This document shows, in pieces, positions 43,118-53,966 of a stretch of 64,000 nucleotides of DNA (position 1 is the first letter of the stretch; each line of letters begins with the position of its first letter). The position numbers were made by a program, and so were the translations under genes. Under the pieces are notes generated by a model. It saw only the letters and a program-made list of their open reading frames with translations. It was not told the DNA's origin and ran no database searches. Origin of the DNA: Cymodocea nodosa (lineage: Eukaryota > Streptophyta > Magnoliopsida > Alismatales > Cymodoceaceae); assembly GCA_036874045.1 (NCBI GenBank), contig CM072343.1, positions 7,026,001-7,090,000 of the forward strand. The letters run 5' to 3'.

Positions 43118-44123
43118 TATTTAGGAAGAAGTAAATCTTCTTTTGTTCAATTACTTTTAAATGTATATTTATAGGTTCTGTTAAAAGTAAACAAACAATT
43201 TTCACAAATTAGATATTAAATCTAATTTGTTTTTAACTGCAAGTGCACAGTGTATATTGTATTTATGTGCAAGTATAAGTTGATCCCACAGAGATTGAGT
43301 AAGAATTGTATACTATTTTGATTTTTGTATTGGAATTTATATATGTTCAGCTAAGCACTTCATTGAGTTATTGTTAACTCAACGAACTAACCTCGTGGAC
43401 TTAAGTTAACTCCACGAGCCTACCTTTCTAGTTAAATATTACTATTCACAGAGAAATTTGGGCATCCATTGGGTGGTTCCATAGAATGTAAATAACATCA
43501 ATTAAGCTTTTTAATGTTAGTTAATATGAGTTTTATCAATAATCACTACTAACATTCAGATATTTCGAATAGTAACCATTAAGATTTTTAGTATTTTGTA
43601 CGAATCAAGTTTAGTAAACAATAAAACTATTTTCTCTTCTTTGAATCAAACAAACATAAAACATTCACATTACTAACAATGATAGCATTAATTACGATAC
43701 AAAAAAATAATACAACACATTAATACTAATTGTAAACACAGATAATTAGTTGTTTATGGTATTTTTGTTTTGATATGTTCTTGAAGATGAGCGAAAGGTA
43801 AAATGTAAAGAATCTCTATCGACAGTAAGAACTTTCGTCACTACATGTGATGCAATTACACCACTGAAAATTTAATCATTTATAATCTTGCCTCCACTCC
43901 CTATAGAATCGTGAACCAAGACTTGTAAGTTGATCTCCTCTTCAGTATATTGGCATCAACCTGAAACTAAGGCTAGAAGCTTTATGATCTCCTGAGATAT
44001 GAGTTGGTGCTTGGTGAAAATGGCTTCCCTTCCTATGACACGATCACTCCTCACAATGGTTGTCAATCACCGTGTTTGGCTTAGAATCGACCCGACATCC
44101 AAAAAGTAACTTCACAAACTTTC
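43118..44123 (-). repeat. 5' LTR of G2, part left of C3
   Basis: Very close to the G2 3' LTR from its inner end (TATTTAGGAAGAAGTAAATC) up to CTTCACAAACTTTC, where C3 begins. The uninterrupted site is visible near 4857 (G1) and 7510 (3' LTR). The remaining half lies beyond C3 and outside the window. Confidence 0.85.
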
Positions 44124-44785
44124 TGTTGAGTATTTTGTTTTGATAATGTGGGCTGAACGAAAATAATCATATTTGCTCAATTACTATTGCTTGTGAAAAG
44201 AAATTAAAATCATCAATTAATACAAAAAATGTTTACTGATATAAATATTTGTCTGTATTGGATCTGAAATTATACTAAGTAAATAACTAGTTGTTTCGTT
44301 GCATTAATTTCTCATTTAACTAAACGTTAAGTTAACGTGTGTTTTTATTGAAAAACATGATATGTTTTAAAGTTATATTTTCTATATCATGAACAGTGCA
44401 CGTTTAGACAACTCATTAAGTTAGAGTTTTGTTTGTATAGAGATCACGTGAGAACTCGTTAAGTTAGAGGCTTAAAGGTTAAAATAGGTCACATGAGAAC
44501 TCGTTAAGTTAGTGAGTAAAAGAAGAGACGAACTCGTTAAGTTAGTATTATACATGTGGTGAAATTATAAGTTACGAATGCTATATTGTATCACGTGACG
44601 TGCACATGTTTAACTCGTTAAGTTAACATAACTAAACGCGTTGAGTTGCTATATTGAACACTAAGGCAACGTGTTAGGTTAGTATTATAAACTTAAGTTG
44701 TTATTTTTGCACGTGGTAAAATTCTTATTATAAAAACATTCGTTTATTATTGGTTGGTTGAGTTATCGTAACACAACGGAGATGG

Positions 44786-46264
44786 GGTTAGGACCTTAAG
44801 GCTTACTAGAAGGGGGGTGAATGGTAAAAATTCGTTTCTTAACAATTTAGAGGTAGTTTAATGTAAAGTGATAGCAAGCATACAATAAGGAAATCACATA
44901 GAGATTTTTAGGTGGTTCACCACTAACGGCTAGTCCACCCCCAAGGGATACTTGGGCTTCACTAAACTCTTGCAAACTTACAATCACTTGCTTTAAGGTT
45001 TAAGCAAGAACCAACTAACTATTCACTTGAGCTTCCTTGTTGAAACTTCAATCAATCCTTTCACTGAAGTTTTAATCTATGTACTTCAATAAACACTATC
45101 ATGTGAACAACAGAGTTGAATGCGTGATGAACTTCTGCAATTTGATCTGCAAATGTTGAAGATGATTTGATTTCTAAAGCTTTTTGTTCTCTTGAGCTTG
45201 GTGTAAGTATATGTATGAGCAAAGCGCTACCTAAATCTGTTGTCTGTATTTTGTATATATACCTGATATGTACAACGATCATATTTTCTTCCAACGGATG
45301 TATTCTACTGTACTTGATTAGACTCTAGTCCTAATACGGTAAGTTACCGTTCAAAAAATCGTTTCAAGATATCTTACCGATTTTCCTATCCTTTCGGATA
45401 GTTAGCTGTGCAACTCTCCGAAGAGTATCTGTAAGTCACCGAAAGATCACTTAAACTTTACTACCAGGTAGGATTCTAGAATATTTACTGTGAGCTGTCA
45501 TTCAATCGGATACTTATAATTGTAACTCACCGAATAGTTATATACCTGTCGGATAGTTTGTCTCTGTTAACTTTCTGATTGCTTTAATTCAGCACGTGCA
45601 TAAAGGCTGACTTAAGTTTCAAATGGTTATCTCTGTAACTCACTGAAACGCTTCAGGATTTCGGATAGTTATCTTTCTAACTCTCCAAAAACTTATTTGC
45701 ACTTCTTTCTGGAATTCTGCACGTGGGAAATTCAATGACTTAAGTTTCGGATGGTTTTCCCTATAACTCACTGAAATGCTTCAGGATTTCGGATAGTTAA
45801 CTTTCTAACTCTCCGAAAACTTATTTGCACTTCTTTCTAGAATTCTGCACGTGGGAAATTCAATGACTTAAGTTCCAGAAAGTTATACCTGTAACTTACC
45901 GAAAAACTCGAATAGTTATCTAACTCTCTGAAAAGAAAACTCGGATAGTTATCTAACTCTCTAACAAGTCCTTTAAGCTTCCGTTCTGTATTTCTGCATG
46001 TGGTTTATTGAAAGACTTAACTTTCAGATAGTTATACCTGTAACTCTCCGAAAGGTCCTTTAAGCTTCAATCCTACTTAACCTAAGAATTACACCTCTTA
46101 ACTGTTTGATTTTCTGCAGCAGCATATTCTGAGATTTACTACCACCTGTTTGCTGCTTCGATTTGTCTATCTTCTGATCTTTTTGCTGTACAGACTAATC
46201 CTGATAAATACAATTCAAAACCTTACATTGATTTTTTCATTATCAAAATCTAGAGGTCCTTTCA
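44786..46264 (-). repeat. 3' LTR of C4
   Basis: Runs GGTTAGGACC ... GTCCTTTCA in plus orientation (expected first T is G). It has TATATATA near 45255 and the C-rich end motif as AGGGGGGTGAATGG. It contains a run of palindromes of the type TTTCGGATAGTTA ... TAACTCTCCGAAA (about 45400-46060). It lacks one roughly 38-base unit found at 52579-52616 of the other LTR. Confidence 0.92.
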
Positions 46265-46281
46265 GTCTCCCCCTTTTTGAT
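46265..46281 (-). other. Polypurine tract of C4, LTR-proximal
   Basis: Minus strand ATCAAAAAGGGGGAGAC next to the 3' LTR. A second copy, ACAAAAAAGGGGGAGAAA, lies at about 46452-46469. Confidence 0.8.
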
Positions 46282-46653
46282 AATGGCAAAAACCTTACAA
46301 TGTATTACATGTATTTCTCTCCCTATATATCTATACAGAAAAAAAACACACGAGGAAAGTAGAATAATGTAAATTTAAAGATTCCCCCTAATTTTCTGAA
46401 ACCACTCCCCCTGAATTTCTCCCCCTACTTTACTGCAACTTTGCTTACCAAATTATGATATTTCTCCCCCTTTTTTGTCAATTGTCAAAAAGAAGTGAGA
46501 AAACAGATACTGAGTTGGTGGAGCAATTATAGCTGAGTATCAAAAATGCCTAAGTTGCTGCAAAATAGAGAAGTTAGTAGAACAAGCTCCTAGTGGTGAC
46601 CTTGGAGAGTAGATATGAAATTATAAATCATATAAAGAACAAATCCCTAAATT
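46282..46653. other. C4 3' untranslated region
   Basis: About 370 bases between RNase H and purine tract. It has several C-rich (minus-strand G-rich) runs, including the second purine tract. No ORF. Confidence 0.65.
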
Positions 46654-47376
46654 TCATCTAATATGATTAAATGCAACTTCAGATAATGGTTTAGTGAAGA
46701 TATTTGCAAGTTGTTCTTTAGTAGAGACATATTTTAAGGAAATATGACCTTTTTCAACATGGTCTCTTAAAAAGTGGTGCCTAATCTCGATATGTTTTGC
46801 TCTAGAGTGTAGAACTGTGTTTTTGGAGAGATTGATGGCACTACTGCTATCACAGTAAATAATGGTATTCTGAAAATTTAGCTTATAATCTGCTAGAGTT
46901 TGTTGCATCCATAAGATTTGTGCACAACATAGGCCTGCTGCCATATATTCAGCTTTAGTGATGGATAGAGCTATAGAGTTTTGTTTCCTGCTGAACCAAG
47001 AAACAAGTGAATGATCAAGCAACTGACATGTCCCATTGGTGCTTTTTCGATCTGATTTGCATCTTGCATAATCTACATCACTATATCCTGCTAAAGTCAA
47101 TTGATTCTATGAAGAATAAAATAAGCCAAACTCTTTGGTACCCTGTAGATATTTAAATATACGTTTAACTGATTTTAAGTGTGATGCTTTTGGAGAGGCT
47201 TGATATCTTGCACAAGTACAAACACTAAACATTATATCTGGTCTACTGGCTATTAAATACAGAAGTGATCCAATCATACCTCTGTATTTCTTTTGATCCA
47301 CTAGAGTGCCAAAAATGTCCTTATCAAGTTTTTCATTTGAGTTCATATGAGTACCTGCTACTTTGGATTTATCCAT
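46654..47376 (-). pseudogene. Copia RT end and RNase H of C4
   Basis: 47107-47376 holds the end of RT: YRGMIGSLLYL, ASRPDIMFSVCTCARYQ and VKRIFKYLQGTKEFGL. 46654-47100 is RNase H: GYSDVDYARCKSDRKSTNGT, SWFSRKQ, SITKAEYMAAGLCCAQ (usually TTEAEY, so one Glu is Lys), YCDSSSAINLSKN and RHHFLRDHVEKG, ending ANIFTKPL. One stop separates the two stretches. Confidence 0.85.
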
Positions 47377-48122
47377 ACCAAATTTTAAGATAATCTCTTT
47401 GCAAAATTTCTCTTGATTTAGGAAAATGCCATGCTAAAGTTGATGAATCTGTAATAAGGTGTTGATTTCACTAGAAAGAATTTTAATTCTCCCATAAGAC
47501 TCATCTCAAATTCATTCTTCATTAAGATTTGAAAATCATGACATAGTTTCTCATGTGTGGCACCAAAAATGATATCATCCACGTAGATTTGAATAATCAA
47601 CATATGAGAGCTTTCAAATTTGATGAATAAGGTGTTGTCTGCAGTTCCAATGTTAAACTGATTCTCAAGAAGGAAACTCTTCAGTTTATCATACCATGCA
47701 CGTGGTGCTTGCTTCAAATCATAGAGAACTTTATTCAGTTTGTATACATTGTTTGGATTTTCTTCATCTTCAAAACCTGGCGGCTGTTCTACATATACTT
47801 CTTCTTGCAGAATGCCATTAAGAAATGCACTTTTAACATCCATCTGATAAAGCTTGATTTTCATACTACTTGCAAAGGCAAGTAACATTCTAATTGCTTC
47901 AAGTCTTGCAACAGGTGCAAAAGTTTCTTCATAGTCGATTCCTTCCTGTTGGTTGTATCCCTGAGCAACAAGTTTAGCTTTATTTCTGATAATACTACCA
48001 TTATTGTCAAGTTTGTTCTTAAACACCCATTTAGTACCAATAATTGATTTTTCAATGGGCCTTTCAGTCAAGTTCCAGACTTCATTTTTCTTGAACTGAT
48101 TTAGTTCCTCTTGCATGGCCAT
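47377..48122 (-). pseudogene. Copia reverse transcriptase of C4
   Basis: Starts [15 protein letters not shown] and contains [30 protein letters not shown], the DVKSAFLNG motif, [11 protein letters not shown], an [12 protein letters not shown] segment and the catalytic [10 protein letters not shown] (about 47575). Near 47470-47420 the frame leaves the usual FFLGLQI segment and ends in unrelated residues, so some bases are lost between this ORF and the RT end. Same frame as the integrase; a single TAG (48126-48128, in place of a Trp codon) separates them. Confidence 0.88.
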
Positions 48123-48125
48123 GAT

Positions 48126-49467
48126 CTAGTATTCATCATTGCAGTCATATTTAACTGTTGAAGGTTCAAGTTCAGACACAAAAGCACAATAATTACAAAT
48201 ATTTTGAATTTTGCTTCTTGTTTGAACACCTTGATTTATATTCCCAATAATTTGCCCAATGGGATGTTCAGACTTTGTCTTCCATGCTTTTTCTATCTCA
48301 GTAGATGTAGGTAGTGATGAACTATCCTTTTTCTGAGGAATTTTCTGATTTGTTACTTCACTTTCACTTTCACTATTTATTGTTAGCCTCTTCAATTTTC
48401 CTACCATATCTTCATCAAAGAATACGTTTATTGACTCTTCTACTCTTCTTTCATGTACAAAATAGACCCTGTAGGCCTTGCTTCTTGAAGAGTATCCAAC
48501 AAGTAAAGTAGGATCAGATTTTGCATCAAATTTGTCCTTTTGATCCTTTGTATTAAGCACAAAACATCTTGATCCGAAGACCTTAAAATATCCAACATTT
48601 GGTATTTTACCATACCATAGTTCAAAAGGTGTCTTATGTAGGATAGGTCTAAGATGAGTTCTGTTTATTGAATAACATGCAGTATTTACAACTTTAGCCC
48701 ATAAAGACTTTGGTAGATCAGATGCATTAAGAATTGTCCTTGCCATTTCTTGTACTGATCTATTCTTCCTCTCTACAACTCCATTCTGAACAGGAGTTCT
48801 TGGACATGAGAATTCGTGCAGTATGCCAAAAGAATTGCATAATTCTTCAAATTCTGAATTTTCAAATTCCCCTCCATGATCACTTCTGATCTTCTTCACG
48901 GTTGATTCTTTTTCATTTTGAATTCTAATACAGAGATGTTTGAATTCATCACAGACTTCATTCTTGTGTTAAGAAAATAACCCAAGTGAATCTTGTATAA
49001 TCATCAACTACCACTAAGGTATATTTTCTTCCTCCTAAACTGGTTGTCTGTGTAGGACCAAACAGGTCCATATGCAATAGATCCAATGGTTTACGTGTGG
49101 CAATGTCTTCAATACTCTTGTGTGTTGGTTTCTTTTGTTTTCCAATTGTACAGTCACTACACAATTTATCTCTCTTGAATTTGAGCTTAGGCACACCTCT
49201 AACAAGATCATGTTTGGTCAATTTTCTTATAAGTCTCATGTTTGCATGATTTAATCTTTTATGCCATAACCATTCATCTTCATTAGAAGCAACTAAACAT
49301 GCATCACTAGATATAATATCATATGGAAATTCCAAAGTATAAATTGAGTTATTTCTATATCTAGTAAATTTAATTTCATGTGTATCCTGTTGTAATATAA
49401 AATAGTTTTCTACAGTAAAAAGTATATTGTAACTTTTGTCACATAATTAACCTACACTTAGTAGATT
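48126..49467 (-). pseudogene. Copia GAG-pre-integrase and integrase of C4
   Basis: 48958-49335 has the zinc region (WLWHKRLNHANMR, CSDCTIGKQKK) and the first catalytic Asp in LLHMDLFGP. After a frameshift near 48960 the next stretch (48126-48899) has IRSDHGGEFEN (second Asp), NGVVERKNRSVQEMART (Glu) and a C-terminal LVGYSSRSKAYRVY region. All three acidic residues and the zinc ligands are visible. The linker to the protease (49336-49467) has stops. Confidence 0.88.
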
Positions 49468-49873
49468 CTATTTTAAACCATTTACATGAAGAACATTTTC
49501 TATTTTTCCATTTTCAGATGCAACATTTCCTATGGCAGTAATTCTACATTTTTCATTGTTACCAAACTTAACAGATCCTGAATTTATTGATTTAATAGAT
49601 TTCAGAAGTCTTTTCTTACCTGTCATATGCTTTGAGCAACCGCTGTCAATGATCCACTTGGACGTTTGAGCTTTCTTGTCCATGTAGTCCTGCAAGTCAT
49701 GTTGAAATTAAGACTTTTGGTACCCATATTTTCTTGGGTACATCACTATTAGTCCTCTGTATACTAAACCTGTTGCCTTTTGGTAGCCATATAGACGTAG
49801 ATCTCTTCTAAATGACAAACACAATTGTGCCATCTTTATAAGATCTAATTTTTCCACCACAGTAAGGGATTTC
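49468..49873 (-). pseudogene. Copia protease of C4
   Basis: The 49468-49695 stretch has WIIDSGCSKHMTG (D-S-G active site) and GKIENVLHVNGLK. The upstream KKIWVPK link (about 49735) joins it to gag with a frame change. Same type as the fragment at 5757-6476. Confidence 0.85.
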
Positions 49874-51247
49874 CTATGGTACAGCATATCCTAGGCCAAA
49901 TTTGCTTCCTCCTATTCTTTGAGATCCTATTATTTTGTTTAAGCTATTTTCACCTTTAGTAAATTTACATATAGTTTTCTTCAAATCAGTAACTTCAGAT
50001 AATAGATTTTTATTTTCTTCTTTCAGATCAAAATTTTTACAACTATAGTTATCCATTTTAGTCTTTAATTCCCTATTATCAACTAAGGCTTTTTCTAGTT
50101 CAGCAAAAACATCTTCTAGATAGGAATTTAAACTCTTCAATTCTTTCTTGTATTTCTTACATTTTATATATAAGTTATCTACTATATAGAGAAGACTATC
50201 TATATCTACATCATCATTTTCTTTTTCCAAGCAATAGGGAGATGTAGAGCATACCTTTTGTGCAGCAAAGCACACATTTGCAGATGCCTCCTCATTTGAG
50301 TCTGATGAGCTGCTGGATGAACTGCTGTCATCCCAAGTGGCTTTCAATGCCATTTTCTTCTTATTCTTCCTTTTCCATTTCTGTTTGTCCTCCTCCTATT
50401 GAAAAGGACAGTAAAGTTAAATGTGTCCCAATTTCTTGCACTTGTAGCATGTAGGGACTTTTGATTTTGAGGAGCTAGCTTTGCCTCCTTGTCTCATCAT
50501 CCTTCTGAAGTTCTTGGCCAATAGTAACACTTCATCCTCATCCGAGCTTAGTTGATATTCTATTGAGGGAAAAGCTAGTTCTTTCTTTTTCTCTGCTTTT
50601 CTTTCAATGACTTCTTCTTCTTCTTTCCATTCCTTCATTTGGACTTCATGGGCTAGAAGGTTTCCCAACAAATCTTCAATTAAATAGTTATTCAAATCCT
50701 TTGAATCCTGTATGGAAGTAGACTTCTGCTTCCATTCGACTGTCAGGCTCCTTAGGATCTTTTGTACCTATTCACGATTAGAGAAACTCCTCCCAAGGCC
50801 TCTTAGTTCATTCACAATTTCTATGAATCTAAAAAACATTTCAGTGATACTTTCTTTTTCAAGCATTTTGAATAATTCATATTTTCTTAACAAAATGCTG
50901 ATTTTAGTATCTTTAACTTGGCTGGTTCCTTCATATGTAATTTGAAGGATCTTCCAAGCTTCATGGGAGAATTTACAAGCAGATATTTTATTATACTGTT
51001 CACTAGTTAGTGCACAGTAAATGGAATTAAGCCCACGAGCATTCATCTAGATGATTCTTTCATCCTCCTCAGTCCAGTTACTTTCATGACTGATTGGAGT
51101 TGGTGTACTATGTACAACCATTCTCCAAAGCTTCACATCTGTACTCCTGAGAAAGCACTCCATCCTATTTTTCCAGTAGCTATAATTGCTACCATCAAAG
51201 AGGGGAGGTCGATGGATATTTTGACCCTCTACAGTGTGGAAAGCCAT
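49874..51247 (-). pseudogene. SIRE-like gag of C4
   Basis: One frame from ATG 51247 (MAFHTVEGQNIHRPPLFDGS) to 49874, broken only by stops at about 51047, 50768, 50417 and shortly after. Order: capsid start with YSYWKNRMECFL, a LLRKYELFKM segment, a Lys/Glu-rich stretch, the zinc knuckle CYKCKKLGHI-LYC (one stop inside, about 50430), a Ser run after ATWDD (about 50320), and a coiled coil (about 49960-50180). Distinct from C1-C3 gag but of the same lineage. Confidence 0.88.
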
Positions 51248-51283
51248 GATCTCAGATGGTTAAATCTATTAACGAGATCAACC

Positions 51284-51298
51284 TTGCTCTAGTACCAA
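51284..51298 (-). other. Primer binding site of C4
   Basis: Minus strand TTGGTACTAGAGCAA beside the 5' LTR, a variant of the Met-tRNA site TGGTATCAGAGC. Confidence 0.7.
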
Positions 51299-51299
51299 T

Positions 51300-52811
51300 T
51301 GTTAGGACCTTAAGGCTTACCAGAGGGGGGGTGAATGGTAAAAATTTGTTTCTTAACAATTTAGAGGTAGTTTAATGTAAAGTGATAGCAAGCATACAAT
51401 AAGGAAATCACATAGAGATTTTTAGGTGGTTCACCTCTAATGGCTAGTCCACCCCCAAGGGATACTTGGGCTTCACTAAACTCTTGCAAACTTACAATCA
51501 CTTGCTTTAAGGTTTAAGCAAGAACCAACTAACCATTCACTTGAGCTTCCTTGTCAAAGCTTCAATCAATCCTTTCACTGAAGTTTTAATTCGTGTACTT
51601 CAGTAAACACTATCATGTGAACAACAGAGTTGAATGCGTGTTGAACTTCTGCAATTTGATCTGCAAATGTTGAAGATGATTTGATCTCTAAAGCTTTTTG
51701 TTCTCTTGAGCTTGGTGTAAGTATATGTATGAGCAAAGCGCTACCTAAATCTGTTGTCTGTATTTTGTATATATATTTGATATGTACAACGATCATATTT
51801 TCTTCCAACGGATGTATTCTACTGTACTTGATTAGACTCTAGTCCCAATACGGTAAGTTACCGTTCAGAAAATTGTTTCAAGATATCTTACCGATTTTCC
51901 TATCCTTTCGGATAGTTAGCTGTGCAACTCTCCAAAGAGTATCTGTAACTCACCGAAAGATCACTTAAACTTTACTACCAGGTAGGATTCCAGAATATTT
52001 ACTATGAGCTGTCATTCAATCAGATACTTATAACTGTAACTCACCGAACAGTTATATACCTGTCGGATAGTTTGTCTCTGTTAACTTTTCGATTGCTTTA
52101 ATTCAGCACGTGCATAAAGGCTGACTTAAGTTTTGAATGGTTATCCCTGTAACTCACGAAAACGCTTCAGGATTTCGGATAGTTATCTTTCTAACTCTCC
52201 GAAAACTTATTTGCACTTCTTTCTGAAATTCTACACGTGGGAAATTCAATGACTTAAGTTTCGGATGGTTATCCCTATAACTCACCGAAACGTTTCAGGA
52301 TTTCGGATAGTTAACTTTCTAACTCTCCGAAAACTTATTTGCACTTCTTTTTGGAATTCTACACATGGTAAATTCAATGACTTAAGTTCCGGAAAGTTAT
52401 ACCTGTAACTTACCGAAAAACTCGAATAGTTATCTAACTCTCCGAAAAGAAAACTCGGATAGTTGTCTAACTCTCCGACAAGTCCTTTAAGCTTTCATTC
52501 TGTATTTCTACACGTGGTTTATTGAATGACTTAACTTTCGGAAAGTTATACCTGTAACTCTCCGAAAAGTCCTTTAAGCTTTCGGATAGTTAACTCCTTA
52601 ACTATCCGATCATTCAATCCCACTTAACCTGAGAATTACACCTCTTAACTGTTCGATTTTCTACAACAGCATATTCTGAGATTTATTGCCACTTGTTTGC
52701 TGCTTCGATTTGTCTGTCTTCTGATCTTTTCGCTGTACAGACTAATCCTGATAAATACAATTCAAAACCTTACATTGATTTTTGCATTATCAAAATATAG
52801 AGGTCCTTTCA
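51300..52811 (-). repeat. 5' LTR of C4
   Basis: TGTTAGGACC ... GTCCTTTCA, 1512 bases. CACGTG occurs at 52107, 52234 and 52511. At 52173-52204 lies a palindrome with 13-base arms (TTTCGGATAGTTA, 6-base loop, TAACTCTCCGAAA). Similar units recur about every 60-100 bases between 51840 and 52620. Confidence 0.92.
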
Positions 52812-52816
52812 GATGG

Positions 52817-53766
52817 TTCATTGAGTTAGCGTAACACCACGGAGATAGTTCACTGAGTTAGCTACAGTACTTGTCACGTGAGTTGGCACATGAAGAACTC
52901 GTTAAGATAGAAACGTTAAGTTATATATATGCTTGTTTTACTCATTTAGTTAACATTAAAGTAACGACATCTTATTACGCTTGATGGAAAATTTTAGACG
53001 AGAAAGTTTATTTTGCAGGAAATTTTTCAAAGATCCAGGATTGATGATTAAAGAAAATTTGAAATGTAAATGTGGGTTAGAACGTGTGTATTTTGATGAA
53101 GGAAAAAGAAAAGACATGGAAAAGTGGAAGACTGATAGTGATTAAACATGGAGGATATGCATGAAATGAAGATATAGTATAAAAGGAATAGAATTCTCGT
53201 AGATCAGTTATCCCTGCACATAAAACGAAAAATCTTTTCAGGGATCAAAAACACCTTTTAGGAAAAAGCTCTTAGGTGGAAGAAAATTCAGTGAAGCAGA
53301 AAAGGTCAAATTTATGTTGTTGAAGATTTAAAGTATCAGATGGAAGATAATTCAGTGAAGCAGATAAAGGTAAGATTTATGACGTTGAAGATTTATAGTA
53401 TCAAAAGAAAGCAACTTCGGTGAAGCAAAGAAAGACAAGAGATTCGTCACTAAAGAATTGCTGAAGAAGAAAGAGAAGAAGAAGAAGAAGAAAGATCTCA
53501 AACAGGGAGAAATGTTTTAAATTCCGCAAATTAGTTTTCTTTGTTTGCAGTTATGAAATTGTATAGATGAAACATGGTATCGATATATAATTGCATCTAC
53601 AATTTCTGAGGAGAATTGAATTGTATATTGTAATTGAAACCTTGAATAAAAATGATTTTATGAAAACAGTGTCTCGGCTTGTTTTTGAATTTTAAAGTTT
53701 CAATTATATTCGAAAATGTTGAAAAACACAATTCACCCCCCTCTTGTGTAGCCATACGATCCTACA
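52817..53766 (+). repeat. 5' LTR of C3, right part
   Basis: Continues the LTR that starts at 44124 after C4. TATAAAA at 53178; AATAAA in TTGAATAAAAATG near 53643; end ATCCTACA. In the transcribed part (53277-53460) a roughly 64-base unit containing TTCAGTGAAGCAG is present three times, against two in C1 and C2. Confidence 0.9.
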
Positions 53767-53966
53767 AGTGGTATCAAAGCTTTGTTAATAATCTTTGATA
53801 TAAAATTGATACCAACTTATTTAATATCATTGCTTATTCTAATTTCCTTGTTTTTAAACAGAAATTTTATATCTGAGCATTCGTTTAACTTTCTTGATTT
53901 AAGGCTCAAGTTCTTTTAAAGTTTTAAACTATTTAAAATCAAATAAGTTGAAAAATCTAAGGTAAG

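Larger units (their letters stand above)
6477..44123 (-). mobile_element. G2: Athila/Tat-like Ty3/gypsy element split by nested insertions
   Basis: Minus-strand element whose remaining segments are 6477-14012, 24795-26516, 28095-30442, 31704-31915 and about 40311-44123. The two LTRs (6477-8591 and 43118-44123) are more alike than either is to the G1 LTR. Segment joins are supported by 5-bp target duplications at C1, S1 and S2, and by G1 as the uninterrupted version. Minus-strand order is LTR, primer site, zinc knuckle, PR, RT, integrase, additional ORF, non-coding, gag, F-box, spacer, purine tract, LTR. RNase H was lost with the 3' end of C2. The position of gag is abnormal; an unseen junction between 13100 and 13950 could mean two fused elements. 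The outer target duplication is outside the window. Confidence 0.65.
44786..52811 (-). mobile_element. C4: complete SIRE-like copia element, minus strand
   Basis: 8.0 kb element with LTRs 44786-46264 and 51300-52811 and target duplication GATGG (44781-44785, 52812-52816), inserted into the C3 5' LTR. Reading leftward: primer site, gag, protease, integrase, RT, RNase H, purine tracts. There is no extra ORF after pol; only about 0.35 kb separates RNase H from the LTR. Most damage is nonsense codons. The LTR pair differs at roughly a dozen sites in the first 310 bases by eye, so the insertion is younger than G2 but not recent. Confidence 0.93.

Noticed and set aside
44786-44787. C4 left LTR starts GG rather than TG, which raised doubt about the boundary
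   Set aside because: The GATGG duplication on both sides and alignment with the right LTR fix the boundary; the first base is a substitution.
45061-45294. A 77-codon ORF present in both C4 LTRs (also 51575-51808), apparently conserved
   Set aside because: It is conserved only because the LTRs are duplicates. It overlaps the TATA region, has no recognisable domain and no counterpart in the other families.
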